38,724 nucleotides of DNA from an uncultured Tenacibaculum sp. (GTDB taxonomy: Bacteria; Bacteroidota; Bacteroidia; Flavobacteriales; Flavobacteriaceae). The translations under genes and the position numbers were made by a program. The stretch lies in contig CALISK010000047.1 of NCBI GenBank assembly GCA_938041625.1, positions 1 to 38,724 on the forward strand. Direction: 5' to 3'. Position 1 is the stretch's first letter. Each line of letters starts with the position of its first letter. Positions 1 to 10,450 of the stretch are shown piece by piece. The notes under the pieces are model-generated. The model saw nothing but the letters and a program-made list of their open reading frames with translations, searched no databases and was not told the DNA's origin.

Positions 1-372
1 AATAGAAGATGGGCCTACTAAAGGAATCACTTGTATTCCTTTTTCATGTGCTTGCTTAACCACCATTGCTCCTGGATCTGCAACTCCTGGAACACCTGCT
101 TCAGATAAAATACCAACAGAAACTCCTTCATTACAAACATCAAGGTAATTTCTTGTTTCTAATTCATGTGAATATTTATCAATTGTCATAAAGTTTAATG
201 ACGATTGTGATTTATTTGGCGTTATTTTTTTAATATACCTTCTAGCAGTTTTCTCATTTTCAACAACAAAATAATCTAATTTTTCAATTACTTTTTTCAC
301 TGAAATTGGCATTACTTCTAGTGGTTCTGTATCTCCTAAAGTTGTTGGAATTAAATATAATTTACCTAGCAT
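1..372 (-). CDS. SAM-dependent (tetrapyrrole methylase / RsmI-like) methyltransferase, N-terminal part, truncated by window edge
   Basis: Reverse strand reads MLGKLYLIPTTLGDTEPLEVMPISVKKVIEKLDYFVVENEKTARRYIKKI...VGILSEAGVPGVADPGAMVVKQAHEKGIQVIPLVGPSS; the SEAGxPGVADPG...VIPLVGPSS motif is typical of the TP_methylase family. Start overlaps the end of the downstream-listed PTP gene. Confidence 0.88.
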   Translation of the reverse strand, partial: MLGKLYLIPTTLGDTEPLEVMPISVKKVIEKLDYFVVENEKTARRYIKKITPNKSQSSLNFMTIDKYSHELETRNYLDVCNEGVSVGILSEAGVPGVADPGAMVVKQAHEKGIQVIPLVGPSSI

Positions 373-823
373 TTTCATCAATTTTAGAAGCTATTATCGT
401 ACAAGCATCATTCAACATATTAAATACATTTTTAAAACCATCATCACCTCCATAATAAGGATCTGGAACGTTTAAATTTTGATCGGGAAAAGATTCATTT
501 AAAATCATCTTAACTTTTTGTTTATCAACTTCTTTATTTGAAAGTTTAATTACATCATTGTAATTACTTTCATCCATTGTATAAATTAGGTCAAAATTTT
601 CGAAATCTTCAACCACAAACTTCCTCGATCGTTGTTGTTTAATATCAATATTGTTTTTAAACGCAACTTCTATAGATCTTTTATTAGGTAACTCACCTTC
701 ATGAAAACCTGAAGTTCCTGCAGAATCTATAAATGTACCTTTAAAATTTACTTTAGATTGTAAAATACCTTCGGCAAGTGGTGAACGACATATATTCCCC
801 AAGCAAACCATTAGTATTCTCAT
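362..823 (-). CDS. low molecular weight protein-tyrosine phosphatase
   Basis: N-terminal P-loop VCLGNICRSPLAEG (CX5R[S/T]) and C-terminal VPDPYYGGDDGF, diagnostic for the LMW-PTP family. Confidence 0.95.
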   Translation of the reverse strand: MRILMVCLGNICRSPLAEGILQSKVNFKGTFIDSAGTSGFHEGELPNKRSIEVAFKNNIDIKQQRSRKFVVEDFENFDLIYTMDESNYNDVIKLSNKEVDKQKVKMILNESFPDQNLNVPDPYYGGDDGFKNVFNMLNDACTIIASKIDENAR

Positions 824-838
824 AAAAGTTATTGTTTT

Positions 839-2263
839 TTAAAATGTCAACTTTTTAGTTAAATCGTCAACATACTTTCTAAACTGTTTATCTGTTTCAG
901 TTAAGTTATCTACTGTTTTACAAGCATGCAACACTGTAGCATGATCTCTTTGACCTATTTGACTTCCAATACTAGCTAATGACGATTTTGTCATTCTTTT
1001 AGCAAAATACATTGCTAATTGACGTGCCTGAACTACATGTCTCTTTCTAGTTTTAGACTGTAAAGTAGCAACATCCATATCAAAATATTTAGATACTACT
1101 TTTTGAATATAGTCAATAGATACTTCTTTCTTTGTGTTTTTAACAAACTTATCAACTATTTGCCTAGCTAACTCTAATGTAAATTCTTTTCTATTAAAAG
1201 AAGCTTGTGCTATCATTGATATAACAACTCCTTCTAATTCACGAACATTAGATTTTACATTTTTTGCAATATATTCAACAATTTCTTCAGGCATTTCAAC
1301 TCCATCTCTAAACAATTTGTTTTGTAAAATAGAAATACGTGTTTCGTAATCTGGACTCTGTAATTCAGCAGATAATCCCCATTTAAATCTAGATAAAAGA
1401 CGTTGTTCTATATCTTGCATATCTACAGGAGCTTTATCTGATGTTAGAATCACCTGTTTCCCATTTTGATGTAAATGGTTAAAAATATGAAAGAAAACAT
1501 CTTGAGTTCCTGCCTTACCAGATAAAAACTGAACATCATCAATAATCAATACATCTATCATTTGATAAAAATGAATAAAATCATTTCTTGTATTTGATTT
1601 AACAGAATCTATGAACTGTTGTGTAAACTTTTCAGATGATATATATAAAACTGTTTTATCAGAATATTTATCTTTTATATCAACACCAATAGCGTGTGCT
1701 AAATGTGTTTTCCCTAAACCTACTCCACCATAAATTAACAATGGATTAAAAGAAGTTCCTCCAGGTTTATTTGCTACAGCAATACTTGCTGATCTTGCCA
1801 ACCTATTAGAATCTCCTTCTATAAAATTATCAAAATTATAATTTGGATTTAGCTGTGATTCTATTTTTACCTTTTGTAAACCAGGAATGATAAAAGGATT
1901 TTTTAATTCTCTCTTAGATTCTAGAGGTAATGTTACCCTTTGTGGTTTTAATGGGTTTCTATTAGAACTAGGTATTTTTACAGTTTGAGGGCTGTTACTA
2001 CTATATGTGTTCTCCATTCGAACATCATAAATTAATTTAGCATGCTCACCTAATTCTCTAACCAAAGCAACCCTAAGTAACTTTATATAGTGCTCTTCTA
2101 ACCACTCATAAAAAAACTTACTTGGCACTTGAATTGTTAATGCCTCCCCCGACAATTTCACAGGTTTTATAGGCTCAAACCATGTCTTGTAGGCTTGCGG
2201 TTTTATGTTATCTTCTATAAAAGACAAACAATTTAACCATACTAATTCAGCAGTTTTATTCAT
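839..2263 (-). CDS. dnaA: chromosomal replication initiator protein DnaA
   Basis: Walker A GGVGLGKTHLAHAIG, Walker B LIIDDVQFL, C-terminal DnaA signature IGQRDHATVLHACKTV. Confidence 0.99.
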   Translation of the reverse strand: MNKTAELVWLNCLSFIEDNIKPQAYKTWFEPIKPVKLSGEALTIQVPSKFFYEWLEEHYIKLLRVALVRELGEHAKLIYDVRMENTYSSNSPQTVKIPSSNRNPLKPQRVTLPLESKRELKNPFIIPGLQKVKIESQLNPNYNFDNFIEGDSNRLARSASIAVANKPGGTSFNPLLIYGGVGLGKTHLAHAIGVDIKDKYSDKTVLYISSEKFTQQFIDSVKSNTRNDFIHFYQMIDVLIIDDVQFLSGKAGTQDVFFHIFNHLHQNGKQVILTSDKAPVDMQDIEQRLLSRFKWGLSAELQSPDYETRISILQNKLFRDGVEMPEEIVEYIAKNVKSNVRELEGVVISMIAQASFNRKEFTLELARQIVDKFVKNTKKEVSIDYIQKVVSKYFDMDVATLQSKTRKRHVVQARQLAMYFAKRMTKSSLASIGSQIGQRDHATVLHACKTVDNLTETDKQFRKYVDDLTKKLTF

Positions 2264-2421
2264 TTAAGTTTTTCAGAAAAATTATAGTTTTTTTTACGGT
2301 TATCTCATAAAAAAAACAGTGTTAAATACCCTTTACTACGGACGGACAAAAATGTGAATAAAATTCAGTAAAAAAAAACCAAATTGGTATTGATTATTAT
2401 TTATTTTTTACGTAAGATTAA

Positions 2422-2847
2422 ATGAAATTAAAAAATTTAATCTTGATTAAACATTATTCAACTATTAGAGTTCGATATGCCGAAACTGACCAGATGGGGG
2501 TCGTATATCACGGAAATTATGCGCAATATCTTGAAATTGGTCGTACAGAATGGTTACGTTCTTTGGGGGTCACTTACAAAAGTATGGAAAAAACTGGAAT
2601 TATGTTACCAGTTATTTCATTAAATTGTAATTTTAAGAAATCAGCCCTCTATGATGATCAATTAACGATCACCACTTTTTTAAAAAAAACACCTAATGTT
2701 AAAATTGAATTTGATTATGAAATAAAAAATCAACACGATGAACTAATTTGTACCGGAAGTACAGTTTTAGCTTTTATGAATAGTGATTCAAAAAAACCTA
2801 TTCGATGTCCTGAGTTTCTTCTAAAAAAATTAATTAAAGAAATTTAA
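2422..2847 (+). CDS. acyl-CoA thioesterase (YbgC/4HBT-like hotdog family)
   Basis: RVRYAETDQMGVVYHGNYAQYLEIGRTEWLRSLG, the 4-hydroxybenzoyl-CoA thioesterase signature. Confidence 0.93.
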   Translation: MKLKNLILIKHYSTIRVRYAETDQMGVVYHGNYAQYLEIGRTEWLRSLGVTYKSMEKTGIMLPVISLNCNFKKSALYDDQLTITTFLKKTPNVKIEFDYEIKNQHDELICTGSTVLAFMNSDSKKPIRCPEFLLKKLIKEI

Positions 2848-2977
2848 AATAATCTTATTATTATCATTTATTGTTCCTATTTTTATGGCAAGACTATCTT
2901 CATTTTTTTTTGAACAACTCAAAAAATAAAGATTATCTATAAAGGAAATATTAAGTAAAAAAATCTAACAATTCAAA

Positions 2978-3550
2978 ATGAAAATATATACTAAAACTGG
3001 TGATAAAGGAACAACAGCTCTCTTTGGAGGAACTAGAGTACCTAAATATCATTTACGTATAGAAAGTTATGGAACTGTAGATGAATTAAATTCTTACATT
3101 GGTTTAATTAGAGATCAAGAGGTTGATGATAAGACTAAAGAGAATTTAATAAAAATACAAAATGAGTTATTTACTTTAGGAGCTATGTTAGCAACTCCAC
3201 AAGAAAAAGAAACTCTAAAAAACGGGAAAGAAAGATTAAACATTCCAAAGATAGATTCTGAATATATAAAATATTTAGAAGATGAAATGGATCGTATTAA
3301 TTCTTTACTACCAGCAATGAGTCATTTTATTTTACCTGGCGGACACACAACTGTGTCATTTTGTCACGTAGCTCGTTGCGTATGTAGAAGAGCTGAACGC
3401 TTATGTGCTGCTTTAAATGACGAAGAAGGCATAAACGAAAATATTTTAGTGTATTTAAACCGACTTTCTGACTACCTTTTTGTGTTGGCACGAAAGTTGA
3501 CTAAAGACTTACAAGCAAACGAGGTAAAATGGATACCTAAAAAGCTTTAA
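2978..3550 (+). CDS. cob(I)yrinic acid a,c-diamide adenosyltransferase (PduO/MMAB type)
   Basis: MKIYTKTGDKGTTALFGGTRVPKYHLRIESYGTVDELNSYIG and VCRRAERLCAAL, the PduO-type ATR signature. Confidence 0.95.
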   Translation: MKIYTKTGDKGTTALFGGTRVPKYHLRIESYGTVDELNSYIGLIRDQEVDDKTKENLIKIQNELFTLGAMLATPQEKETLKNGKERLNIPKIDSEYIKYLEDEMDRINSLLPAMSHFILPGGHTTVSFCHVARCVCRRAERLCAALNDEEGINENILVYLNRLSDYLFVLARKLTKDLQANEVKWIPKKL

Positions 3551-3593
3551 TTAAGTTCTTTTTTTTATTATTTACACATTTTTATAAAAAAAC

Positions 3594-3623
3594 TTGACTT
3601 TTAAAGTTTAAATTTTATTTTTG
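3594..3623 (+). promoter_or_regulatory. putative Flavobacteriia-type sigma-A promoter (TTG -33 / TAnnTTTG -7) upstream of the DUF2795 gene
   Basis: TTG at 3594-3596, 19-nt spacer, TATTTTTG at 3616-3623, ~25 nt before ATG 3649. Confidence 0.65.
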
Positions 3624-3648
3624 CAAAAAACAAAAAACAGATTTAGAA

Positions 3649-3870
3649 ATGTATTGGACACTTGAATTAGCATCATATTTAGCAGATGCACCATGGCCTG
3701 CAACTAAAGACGAATTAATAGATTATGGAATTCGTACTGGTTCTCCTCTAGAAGTAGTAGAAAACCTACAGGATATTGAAGACGAAGGAGAAATTTATGA
3801 TTCTATCATTGAAATATGGCCAGATTACCCAACCGAAGAGGATTATCTTTGGAACGAAGATGAATATTAA
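3649..3870 (+). CDS. DUF2795 domain-containing small acidic protein
   Basis: MYWTLELASYLADAPWPATKDELIDYGIRTGSPLEVVENLQDIEDEGEIYDSIIEIWPDYPTEEDYLWNEDEY resembles the conserved Bacteroidota DUF2795 family. Confidence 0.85.
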   Translation: MYWTLELASYLADAPWPATKDELIDYGIRTGSPLEVVENLQDIEDEGEIYDSIIEIWPDYPTEEDYLWNEDEY

Positions 3871-3890
3871 ATAAAATAATATAAATTAAA

Positions 3891-3919
3891 AGTCTCTTCA
3901 ATCAAGAGGCTTTTTTTTT
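3891..3919 (+). terminator. intrinsic terminator after the DUF2795 gene
   Basis: AGTCTCTT-caatc-AAGAGGCT followed by TTTTTTTT. Confidence 0.8.
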
Positions 3920-3987
3920 GCTTACTTTTAAGCATTATATAACTAACTGTAAACTAAGGTTTTACTTTAGATTAAAACGTATACAAA

Positions 3988-6900
3988 ATGAGCATTTTAA
4001 ACTCAATTATAAAATTATTTATAGGAGAAAAAAAAGAAACAGATTTAAAATTATTAAGACCTATTATTGATAAAGTTAAATCTTTTGAAGATCAAATTTC
4101 TAACTTAACTCATAACGAACTTAGAGCTAAAACTGCTGAGTTTAAGCTAAAAATTAAGGAAGCTACGAAAGAGTTCGAAACTCAGATAGATGATTTAGAG
4201 AAAGAAGTAAAAACTGCTGATATTGATAGTCAGGAAGAAATATATGCTAAAATTGATAAGCTAAAAGATGATGCCTATAATGCTTCTGAAAAAATACTAG
4301 AAGAAATTATGCCAGAAGCGTTTGCTGTTGTTAAAGAAACTGCTAAACGTTTTACTACTAATGACGAAATTGAAGTTACTGCAACTCCTTTTGATAGAGA
4401 ACTTTCTGCAACTAGAGATCACATTACTTTAGAAGATGATAAAGCTTTTTGGGCTAATTCTTGGGATGCTTCTGGAAAAGAAGTTACTTGGGATATGATA
4501 CATTATGATGTGCAATTGATTGGAGGGTCTGTATTACATCAAGGTAACATTGCAGAAATGATGACAGGTGAAGGTAAAACTTTGGTTTCTACACTTCCAG
4601 TATATCTAAATTCTTTATCAGGTAAAGGTGTACATGTTGTAACCGTAAATGATTATTTAGCAAAACGTGACCGTGCATGGATGGCTCCTATTTTTGAGTT
4701 TCATGGTTTATCTACCGATTGTATCGATTTTCATCAACCAAACTCTGAAGCTAGAAGAAAAGCATATAATGCTGATATTACTTACGGAACAAATAACGAA
4801 TTTGGTTTCGATTATTTACGTGATAATATGGCTTCATCTAAAGAAGATTTAGTACAACGTGCTCCTAATTATGCTATTATAGATGAAGTAGATTCTGTAT
4901 TAGTAGATGATGCTCGTACTCCTTTAATTATATCTGGACCAGTACCTCAAGGTGATAGACATGAATTCAATGAATTACGTCCTTTAGTTTCAGATATCGT
5001 AAATCTACAAAGTAAATATTTAGTAGGTGTTTTAGCTGAAGCTAAAAAATTAATAAGTGGTGGAGATTCTAAAGATGGTGGTTTTTTATTGCTTCGTGTA
5101 TATAGAGGATTACCTAAAAACAAAGCACTTATTAAGTTTTTATCTCAAGAAGGGGTAAAACAAATCTTGCAAAAAACAGAAAACTTTTATATGCAAGATA
5201 ATAATAAACTAATGCCAGAAGTAGATGCTGAGTTATGGTTTACTATTGAAGAAAAAAACAATCAAATTAATTTAACAGATAAAGGTGTTAACCATTTATC
5301 TGAAAAAACTCAAAATAATACATTTTTTGTTTTACCAGATATTAGTATAAAGATTGCTGAAATTGAGGAAGCTGAAACAACTCCTGAAGAAAAAGCGACC
5401 CTAAAAGAAGATTTATATCGTGATTTTAGTATTAAAAGCGAAAGAATTCATACTATGAATCAGCTTTTAAAAGCATATACTGTATTTGAAAAAGATGTAG
5501 AATATGTTGTTGTTGATAATAAAGTAATGATTGTTGACGAACAAACTGGTCGTATTATGGATGGTCGTCGTTATTCTGACGGATTGCACCAAGCTATTGA
5601 AGCAAAAGAAAATGTTAAGATCGAAGATGCGACTCAAACATTTGCTACAGTAACTTTACAAAATTACTTTAGAATGTACCGAAAATTGTCTGGTATGACT
5701 GGTACTGCTATTACAGAAGCTGGAGAATTTCTTGAAATTTATAAGTTAGATGTAGTAGAAATACCTACCAATAGGCCTATCGCTCGTGATGATAAAGATG
5801 ATATGTTGTATAAGACAACACGGGAAAAGTATAATGCTGTAATTGAGGAAATAGTAAAACTAGTAAATGATGGTAGACCTGTATTAGTAGGTACTACTTC
5901 TGTAGAAATTTCTGAATTATTAGGTAGAATGCTTAAAATGCGTAAAATATCTCACAATATATTAAACGCAAAATTACACAAGAGAGAAGCAGATGTTGTT
6001 GCTGAAGCTGGACAACCAGGTCAAGTAACTATTGCTACGAACATGGCTGGTCGTGGTACAGATATTAAGCTTACTGCCGAAGTAAAAGCTGCTGGCGGAT
6101 TAGCAATTATTGGTACAGAAAGACATGATTCTCGTCGTGTGGATAGACAATTACGTGGTCGTGCTGGACGTCAAGGTGATGTTGGTTCTTCTCAATTCTA
6201 TGTTTCTTTAGATGATAATCTAATGCGTTTATTTGGTTCTGATAGAATTGCCAAAATGATGGATAGATTAGGGCTTAAAGATGGTGAAGTTATTCAAGAT
6301 AGGTTAATTACAAGAACCATTGAAAGAGCACAAAAAAAGGTTGAAGAAAATAACTTTGGTATTCGTAAACGTTTATTAGAGTATGATGATATTATGAATG
6401 CGCAACGTGAGTTTGTTTACAAACGTCGTCGTCATGCATTAGATGGTAAGCGATTACAAATCGATATTGCTAATATGATTTATGATACTTGCGATGTGGT
6501 AATTAAACAAAACAAGTTAAATAAAGATTTTCAAAATTTTGAATTTGAATTAATTCGATTCTCTTCTATGACGTCTCCTTTTACAGAGGAAGATTTTAAT
6601 ACTAAAGATGAACAAGAATTAATTGATGAGCTTTATAAAATTGTTTCTGCCCATTATAAAAATGATTCTGAAAGAAATGCTGTACAAGCATACCCTGTTA
6701 TAAAAGGTGTTTTTGAAAATGAAGGAGATCGTTATGAACGTATTGTAGTTCCTTTTACAGATGGTACAAAAACGATTCGTGTAGTTACTAATTTAAAAGA
6801 AGCTTATGATAGTGAAGGAAAATCATTAGTAAATGATTTTGAAAAAAATATCACTTTAGCAATTATAGATGAAAACTGGAAAGATCATCTACGTAAAATG

Positions 6901-7338
6901 GATGAGTTAAAACAAACTGTTCAAAATGCTACTTACGAACAAAAAGATCCTTTATTAGTATATAAATTTGAAGCATTCGAACTTTTTCAAGAAACTATAG
7001 ATAAAGTAAATAAAGAAGTTTTATCTTTCTTATTCAAAGGTAAATTACCTACTGAAGATGAGTCTCAAATTTCTGAAGCTAGAGAACAAAAGAGAGAAAA
7101 ATTAGATTTAAGAAAGGATGAAGCTCAAAATTCTACGCAACAAGCTTTTAATAATGCTCGTGAACAAGAAACTCAAGAACAACAAGTTGTAGAAACTATT
7201 GTAAGAGATCAACCTAAAATAGGTCGTAACGAAAGAGTCACTATTAAAAATGTAATGTCTGGTGAAGAAAAAATTGTAAAATACAAGCAAGCAATACCTC
7301 TTTTAGAGCAAGGTTCTTGGGTTTTATATAATAAATAA
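3988..7338 (+). CDS. secA: preprotein translocase subunit SecA (long Bacteroidota form)
   Basis: [79 protein letters not shown]. Confidence 0.99.
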   Translation: MSILNSIIKLFIGEKKETDLKLLRPIIDKVKSFEDQISNLTHNELRAKTAEFKLKIKEATKEFETQIDDLEKEVKTADIDSQEEIYAKIDKLKDDAYNASEKILEEIMPEAFAVVKETAKRFTTNDEIEVTATPFDRELSATRDHITLEDDKAFWANSWDASGKEVTWDMIHYDVQLIGGSVLHQGNIAEMMTGEGKTLVSTLPVYLNSLSGKGVHVVTVNDYLAKRDRAWMAPIFEFHGLSTDCIDFHQPNSEARRKAYNADITYGTNNEFGFDYLRDNMASSKEDLVQRAPNYAIIDEVDSVLVDDARTPLIISGPVPQGDRHEFNELRPLVSDIVNLQSKYLVGVLAEAKKLISGGDSKDGGFLLLRVYRGLPKNKALIKFLSQEGVKQILQKTENFYMQDNNKLMPEVDAELWFTIEEKNNQINLTDKGVNHLSEKTQNNTFFVLPDISIKIAEIEEAETTPEEKATLKEDLYRDFSIKSERIHTMNQLLKAYTVFEKDVEYVVVDNKVMIVDEQTGRIMDGRRYSDGLHQAIEAKENVKIEDATQTFATVTLQNYFRMYRKLSGMTGTAITEAGEFLEIYKLDVVEIPTNRPIARDDKDDMLYKTTREKYNAVIEEIVKLVNDGRPVLVGTTSVEISELLGRMLKMRKISHNILNAKLHKREADVVAEAGQPGQVTIATNMAGRGTDIKLTAEVKAAGGLAIIGTERHDSRRVDRQLRGRAGRQGDVGSSQFYVSLDDNLMRLFGSDRIAKMMDRLGLKDGEVIQDRLITRTIERAQKKVEENNFGIRKRLLEYDDIMNAQREFVYKRRRHALDGKRLQIDIANMIYDTCDVVIKQNKLNKDFQNFEFELIRFSSMTSPFTEEDFNTKDEQELIDELYKIVSAHYKNDSERNAVQAYPVIKGVFENEGDRYERIVVPFTDGTKTIRVVTNLKEAYDSEGKSLVNDFEKNITLAIIDENWKDHLRKMDELKQTVQNATYEQKDPLLVYKFEAFELFQETIDKVNKEVLSFLFKGKLPTEDESQISEAREQKREKLDLRKDEAQNSTQQAFNNAREQETQEQQVVETIVRDQPKIGRNERVTIKNVMSGEEKIVKYKQAIPLLEQGSWVLYNK

Positions 7339-7360
7339 AAAGCTTCAAACAACATAAAAT

Positions 7361-7393
7361 AAAAAACTCGGAAATCACTTTCCGAGTTTTTTT
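7361..7393 (+). terminator. intrinsic terminator after secA
   Basis: AAAAAACTCGGAAA-tcac-TTTCCGAGTTTTTTT. Confidence 0.88.
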
Positions 7394-7554
7394 ATTTACA
7401 AAAATTTTACAATTCTTAGTTAAAATTCAACTTACGCTAACAATCTATTAATTTTTCATTTACTAAAAAGCTGAAGTTAAAAGGTAATTTAGTACAAACT
7501 ATAGAAATCTTTAATATACTCTATAATGAAAGATTATTAGATTAGACACTAGGA

Positions 7555-8433
7555 ATGAAAAAAAGTAAAAGACGTAAACTTGATATTGTAGTAATATCTG
7601 ATGTTCACTTAGGTACTTTTGGTTGCAGAGCAACTGAGTTACATAATTATCTAAAAACTATCAATCCTAAAACACTTATACTAAATGGAGATATTATAGA
7701 TATTTGGCAATTTAACAAAAGATATTTTCCTAAATCACACATGAAGGTAATTAAGCAATTAATGTCTTTTATTACTTCAAATACTAAAGTATATTATGTA
7801 ACAGGAAATCATGACGAAACTCTAAGGCGCTTTAAAGGTTTTAGATTAGGGAGCTTTGAAATTGTTAATAAAGTAGTTTTAGATATAGATGGTAAAAAAG
7901 GATGGTTTTTTCATGGTGATGTTTTTGATGTTACTATGCAACACTCAAAATGGCTAGCTAAATTAGGTGGTGTAGGTTATGATTCTTTAATAATGTTAAA
8001 TACTGCTGTTAATTGGATTAGCGAAAGACTAGGTTACAATAGATTATCTTTTAGTAAAAGAATTAAAAATAGCGTTAAAAGTGCTCTAAAATTCATTAAC
8101 AATTTTGAAATAACAGCTGCAGAGATTGCTATTGATAGTAATTATCAATATGTTGTTTGTGGACATATTCATCAACCAGAAATGAAAGTTATAGAAAATG
8201 AAAAAGGGAAAACAATGTATTTAAATTCTGGAGATTGGATTGAAAATTTAACTGCTTTAGAATACAATGAAAAAGAATGGAAAATATATGAGTATGAAAA
8301 AGACGAATTAGCAAAGAAAATACCTAACGACATAACCATAAATGATCCTGAATCTATAAAAGCTTCACAAAGTAACAGTCAACTTTTTAACGATTTATTA
8401 CAAGAATTTAACATCCAAAAGTCTTCCAAATAA
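7555..8433 (+). CDS. UDP-2,3-diacylglucosamine diphosphatase-like calcineurin metallophosphatase
   Basis: VVISDVHLGTFG, LNGDIIDIW, VTGNHDE, FFHGDVFD, VCGHIHQPE metallophosphatase motifs (LpxH-like). Confidence 0.85.
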   Translation: MKKSKRRKLDIVVISDVHLGTFGCRATELHNYLKTINPKTLILNGDIIDIWQFNKRYFPKSHMKVIKQLMSFITSNTKVYYVTGNHDETLRRFKGFRLGSFEIVNKVVLDIDGKKGWFFHGDVFDVTMQHSKWLAKLGGVGYDSLIMLNTAVNWISERLGYNRLSFSKRIKNSVKSALKFINNFEITAAEIAIDSNYQYVVCGHIHQPEMKVIENEKGKTMYLNSGDWIENLTALEYNEKEWKIYEYEKDELAKKIPNDITINDPESIKASQSNSQLFNDLLQEFNIQKSSK

Positions 8434-8435
8434 TT

Positions 8436-9452
8436 ATGAAAATTTTATACGCTATTCAAGGTACTGGTAATGGGCATGCAAGCAGAGCTTTAGAAATTGT
8501 TCCTTATTTACAAAAACGCGCAGAAGTAGATATATTAATAAGCGGCTATCAATGTGAGCTACAATTTCCTTTTGATATCAAATATAAATTAAATGGGTTA
8601 AGTTTTATTTTTGGTAAAAAAGGTGGAATAGATTTATGGGAAACATTAAGAAAATCTAAATTTAATCGTCTTTGGAAAGAAATTAAAACAGTACCTGTAC
8701 AAGAGTATGATTTAATAATTAACGATTTTGAACCTGTAACTGCTTGGGCATGTAAATTAAGAAATGTGCCTATAATATCATTAAGCCATCAAAACGCTGT
8801 TGCTGATGAAAATGCTCCCAAATACGGAAGTTTTAAATTTGAAAAGTTAATTCTTAAATATTATGCTCCTGCCAAAAACAAATTTGGTTTTCATTTTAAA
8901 ACTTATTCTTCTGCTACATTTCTTCCTATAATACGTAAAGAAATTCGTTATAAAAACACGATTAATAAAGGTCATTATACAGTATACTTACCCGCTTATG
9001 GTGATAAAAAATTAATAAAGATATTATCTCGATTTAAAACTGTTAAATGGCAAGTATTTTCTAAACACACCAATCAATTCCAATTACATAATAATATAAC
9101 TATTCATCCTATTAATGGAAAGGAGTTTATAAAAAGTATAGCTTCTTCTAGTGGAGTTTTATGTGGTGCTGGGTTTGAAACTCCCGCCGAAGCTTTATAT
9201 TTAAAAAAGAAACTGATGGTTATTCCTATGAAAAATCAATATGAACAACAATGTAATGCTTTAGCTTTAAAAGAAATGGGGGTACCTGTTTTAAAAAAAT
9301 TGAATAAAAAACAAATCCCTAAAATCGACAAATGGTTAAAATCAACCTCAATTATAGACGTTAATTATCCAGATGTAACTGAAGATATTCTAGACGCAAT
9401 AACATTACCTTATTACAATGATACATTAATACCAGAGATCACTACTGTTTAA
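8436..9452 (+). CDS. glycosyltransferase family protein (MJ1255/VC2487-like)
   Basis: MKILYAIQGTGNGHASRALEIVPYL N-terminus; C-terminal GAGFETPAEALYLKKKLMVIPMKNQYEQQCNALAL resembles a nucleotide-sugar-binding half. Confidence 0.85.
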   Translation: MKILYAIQGTGNGHASRALEIVPYLQKRAEVDILISGYQCELQFPFDIKYKLNGLSFIFGKKGGIDLWETLRKSKFNRLWKEIKTVPVQEYDLIINDFEPVTAWACKLRNVPIISLSHQNAVADENAPKYGSFKFEKLILKYYAPAKNKFGFHFKTYSSATFLPIIRKEIRYKNTINKGHYTVYLPAYGDKKLIKILSRFKTVKWQVFSKHTNQFQLHNNITIHPINGKEFIKSIASSSGVLCGAGFETPAEALYLKKKLMVIPMKNQYEQQCNALALKEMGVPVLKKLNKKQIPKIDKWLKSTSIIDVNYPDVTEDILDAITLPYYNDTLIPEITTV

Positions 9453-9494
9453 ATAAATTATACATAAACAATACTTATCTATTTAGGTTTTTAA

Positions 9495-9914
9495 TTACAC
9501 TCCTACTCTATTTACTATTATATCATTTAAAGTTGTTCTTAAAACATCAACACTACTATCTGTTAATGTTTCTTTTAACAATTTAATTGTCTTCTCTTTC
9601 TCTAACTCTTTATAAATAATAATAATTTTACGTTTTTCTATTTCAAAACTAACTAAATTATCATTTAAAATCATTTTCTTGTGCGCTATACTTGGTTGAA
9701 AAACAAAATGTTTTTGATAAAACTTAAAAACCTTAAGATTTGTATTTAAAAAACCTATAACAAGAAATATAAAACCAAAAATTAAAGGCATTAATGGTAA
9801 CTTTTTAAACGTTGCTCCTAAAAAAAGTGCTCCAACAATCATAATTCCGGCTAAAACAAAAGACCTGTTTCTTCCTTTCCAACTCAATCCTATTTCTTTA
9901 ATTACTTGTTCCAT
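9495..9914 (-). CDS. small membrane protein of unknown function
   Basis: 139-aa ORF with two hydrophobic segments; overlaps the next gene by 17 nt, consistent with co-transcription. Confidence 0.65.
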   Translation of the reverse strand: MEQVIKEIGLSWKGRNRSFVLAGIMIVGALFLGATFKKLPLMPLIFGFIFLVIGFLNTNLKVFKFYQKHFVFQPSIAHKKMILNDNLVSFEIEKRKIIIIYKELEKEKTIKLLKETLTDSSVDVLRTTLNDIIVNRVGV

Positions 9915-10200
9915 AAACCTCTTTGTTAAATTTCTCTTCTTTTAAATCACTTATTGTTTTTCCAATTCCCATAGCTGCAATCATACCTAACGGAACAAAA
10001 AATATGCTTCCTATAAAAAATAAAATGCTTCCTACTTTTATTTTATCAATCATCACTAATACAATCCCTACAACACATAATAAAAATGCAATCATTGCTG
10101 GTATAAAAAGGAATTGATATTTTTCTAAACATCCTATATAAACTAAAATCAAAGCATTTACAAATAGACCTAAATATGTTATTCTATTTACTTTATTCAT
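9898..10200 (-). CDS. small multi-spanning membrane protein of unknown function
   Basis: 100-aa ORF, largely hydrophobic (YLGLFVNALILVYIG..., MIAFLLCVVGIVLVMI, GSILFFIGSIFFVPLGMIAAMG). Confidence 0.65.
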   Translation of the reverse strand: MNKVNRITYLGLFVNALILVYIGCLEKYQFLFIPAMIAFLLCVVGIVLVMIDKIKVGSILFFIGSIFFVPLGMIAAMGIGKTISDLKEEKFNKEVYGTSN

Positions 10201-10450
10201 CTTTAAATTTTAAGTAAAGATATTTACTCTTATAATTAAAACTAGATGATATTTAAGATGTGTCTGTATTTAAGTTATAATTGCTATGCTTAAGTAAATT
10301 TTCGTTAAAGTATATTCCAGATTATTTACAATATGAAGTAATAGAAAGCTTAAATAAAAAATCTAAAGCATTTTAATGTAGTTTAACTATTTGATAATAA
10401 TTCAATTTATTTATTCACTGAAAGATTTAAATAATTAGCAATCAAATTAT

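Noticed and set aside
1134-1349. 71-aa + strand ORF inside dnaA
   Set aside because: Fully antisense to an unambiguous dnaA coding region, no motif
2264-2421. dnaA upstream region as oriC
   Set aside because: Only one near-match to a DnaA box (TGTGAATAA); no cluster of boxes or clear unwinding element, so an origin cannot be supported
4667-4852. 61-aa ORF inside secA in another frame
   Set aside because: Overlaps conserved secA motifs; AT-rich spurious frame
7108-7290. 60-aa minus-strand ORF inside the secA tail
   Set aside because: Phe/Leu-rich antisense of Lys/Glu codons; no independent support
9923-10117. 64-aa + strand ORF antisense to a small membrane protein gene
   Set aside because: The minus frame has better hydrophobic domain structure, length and operonic context
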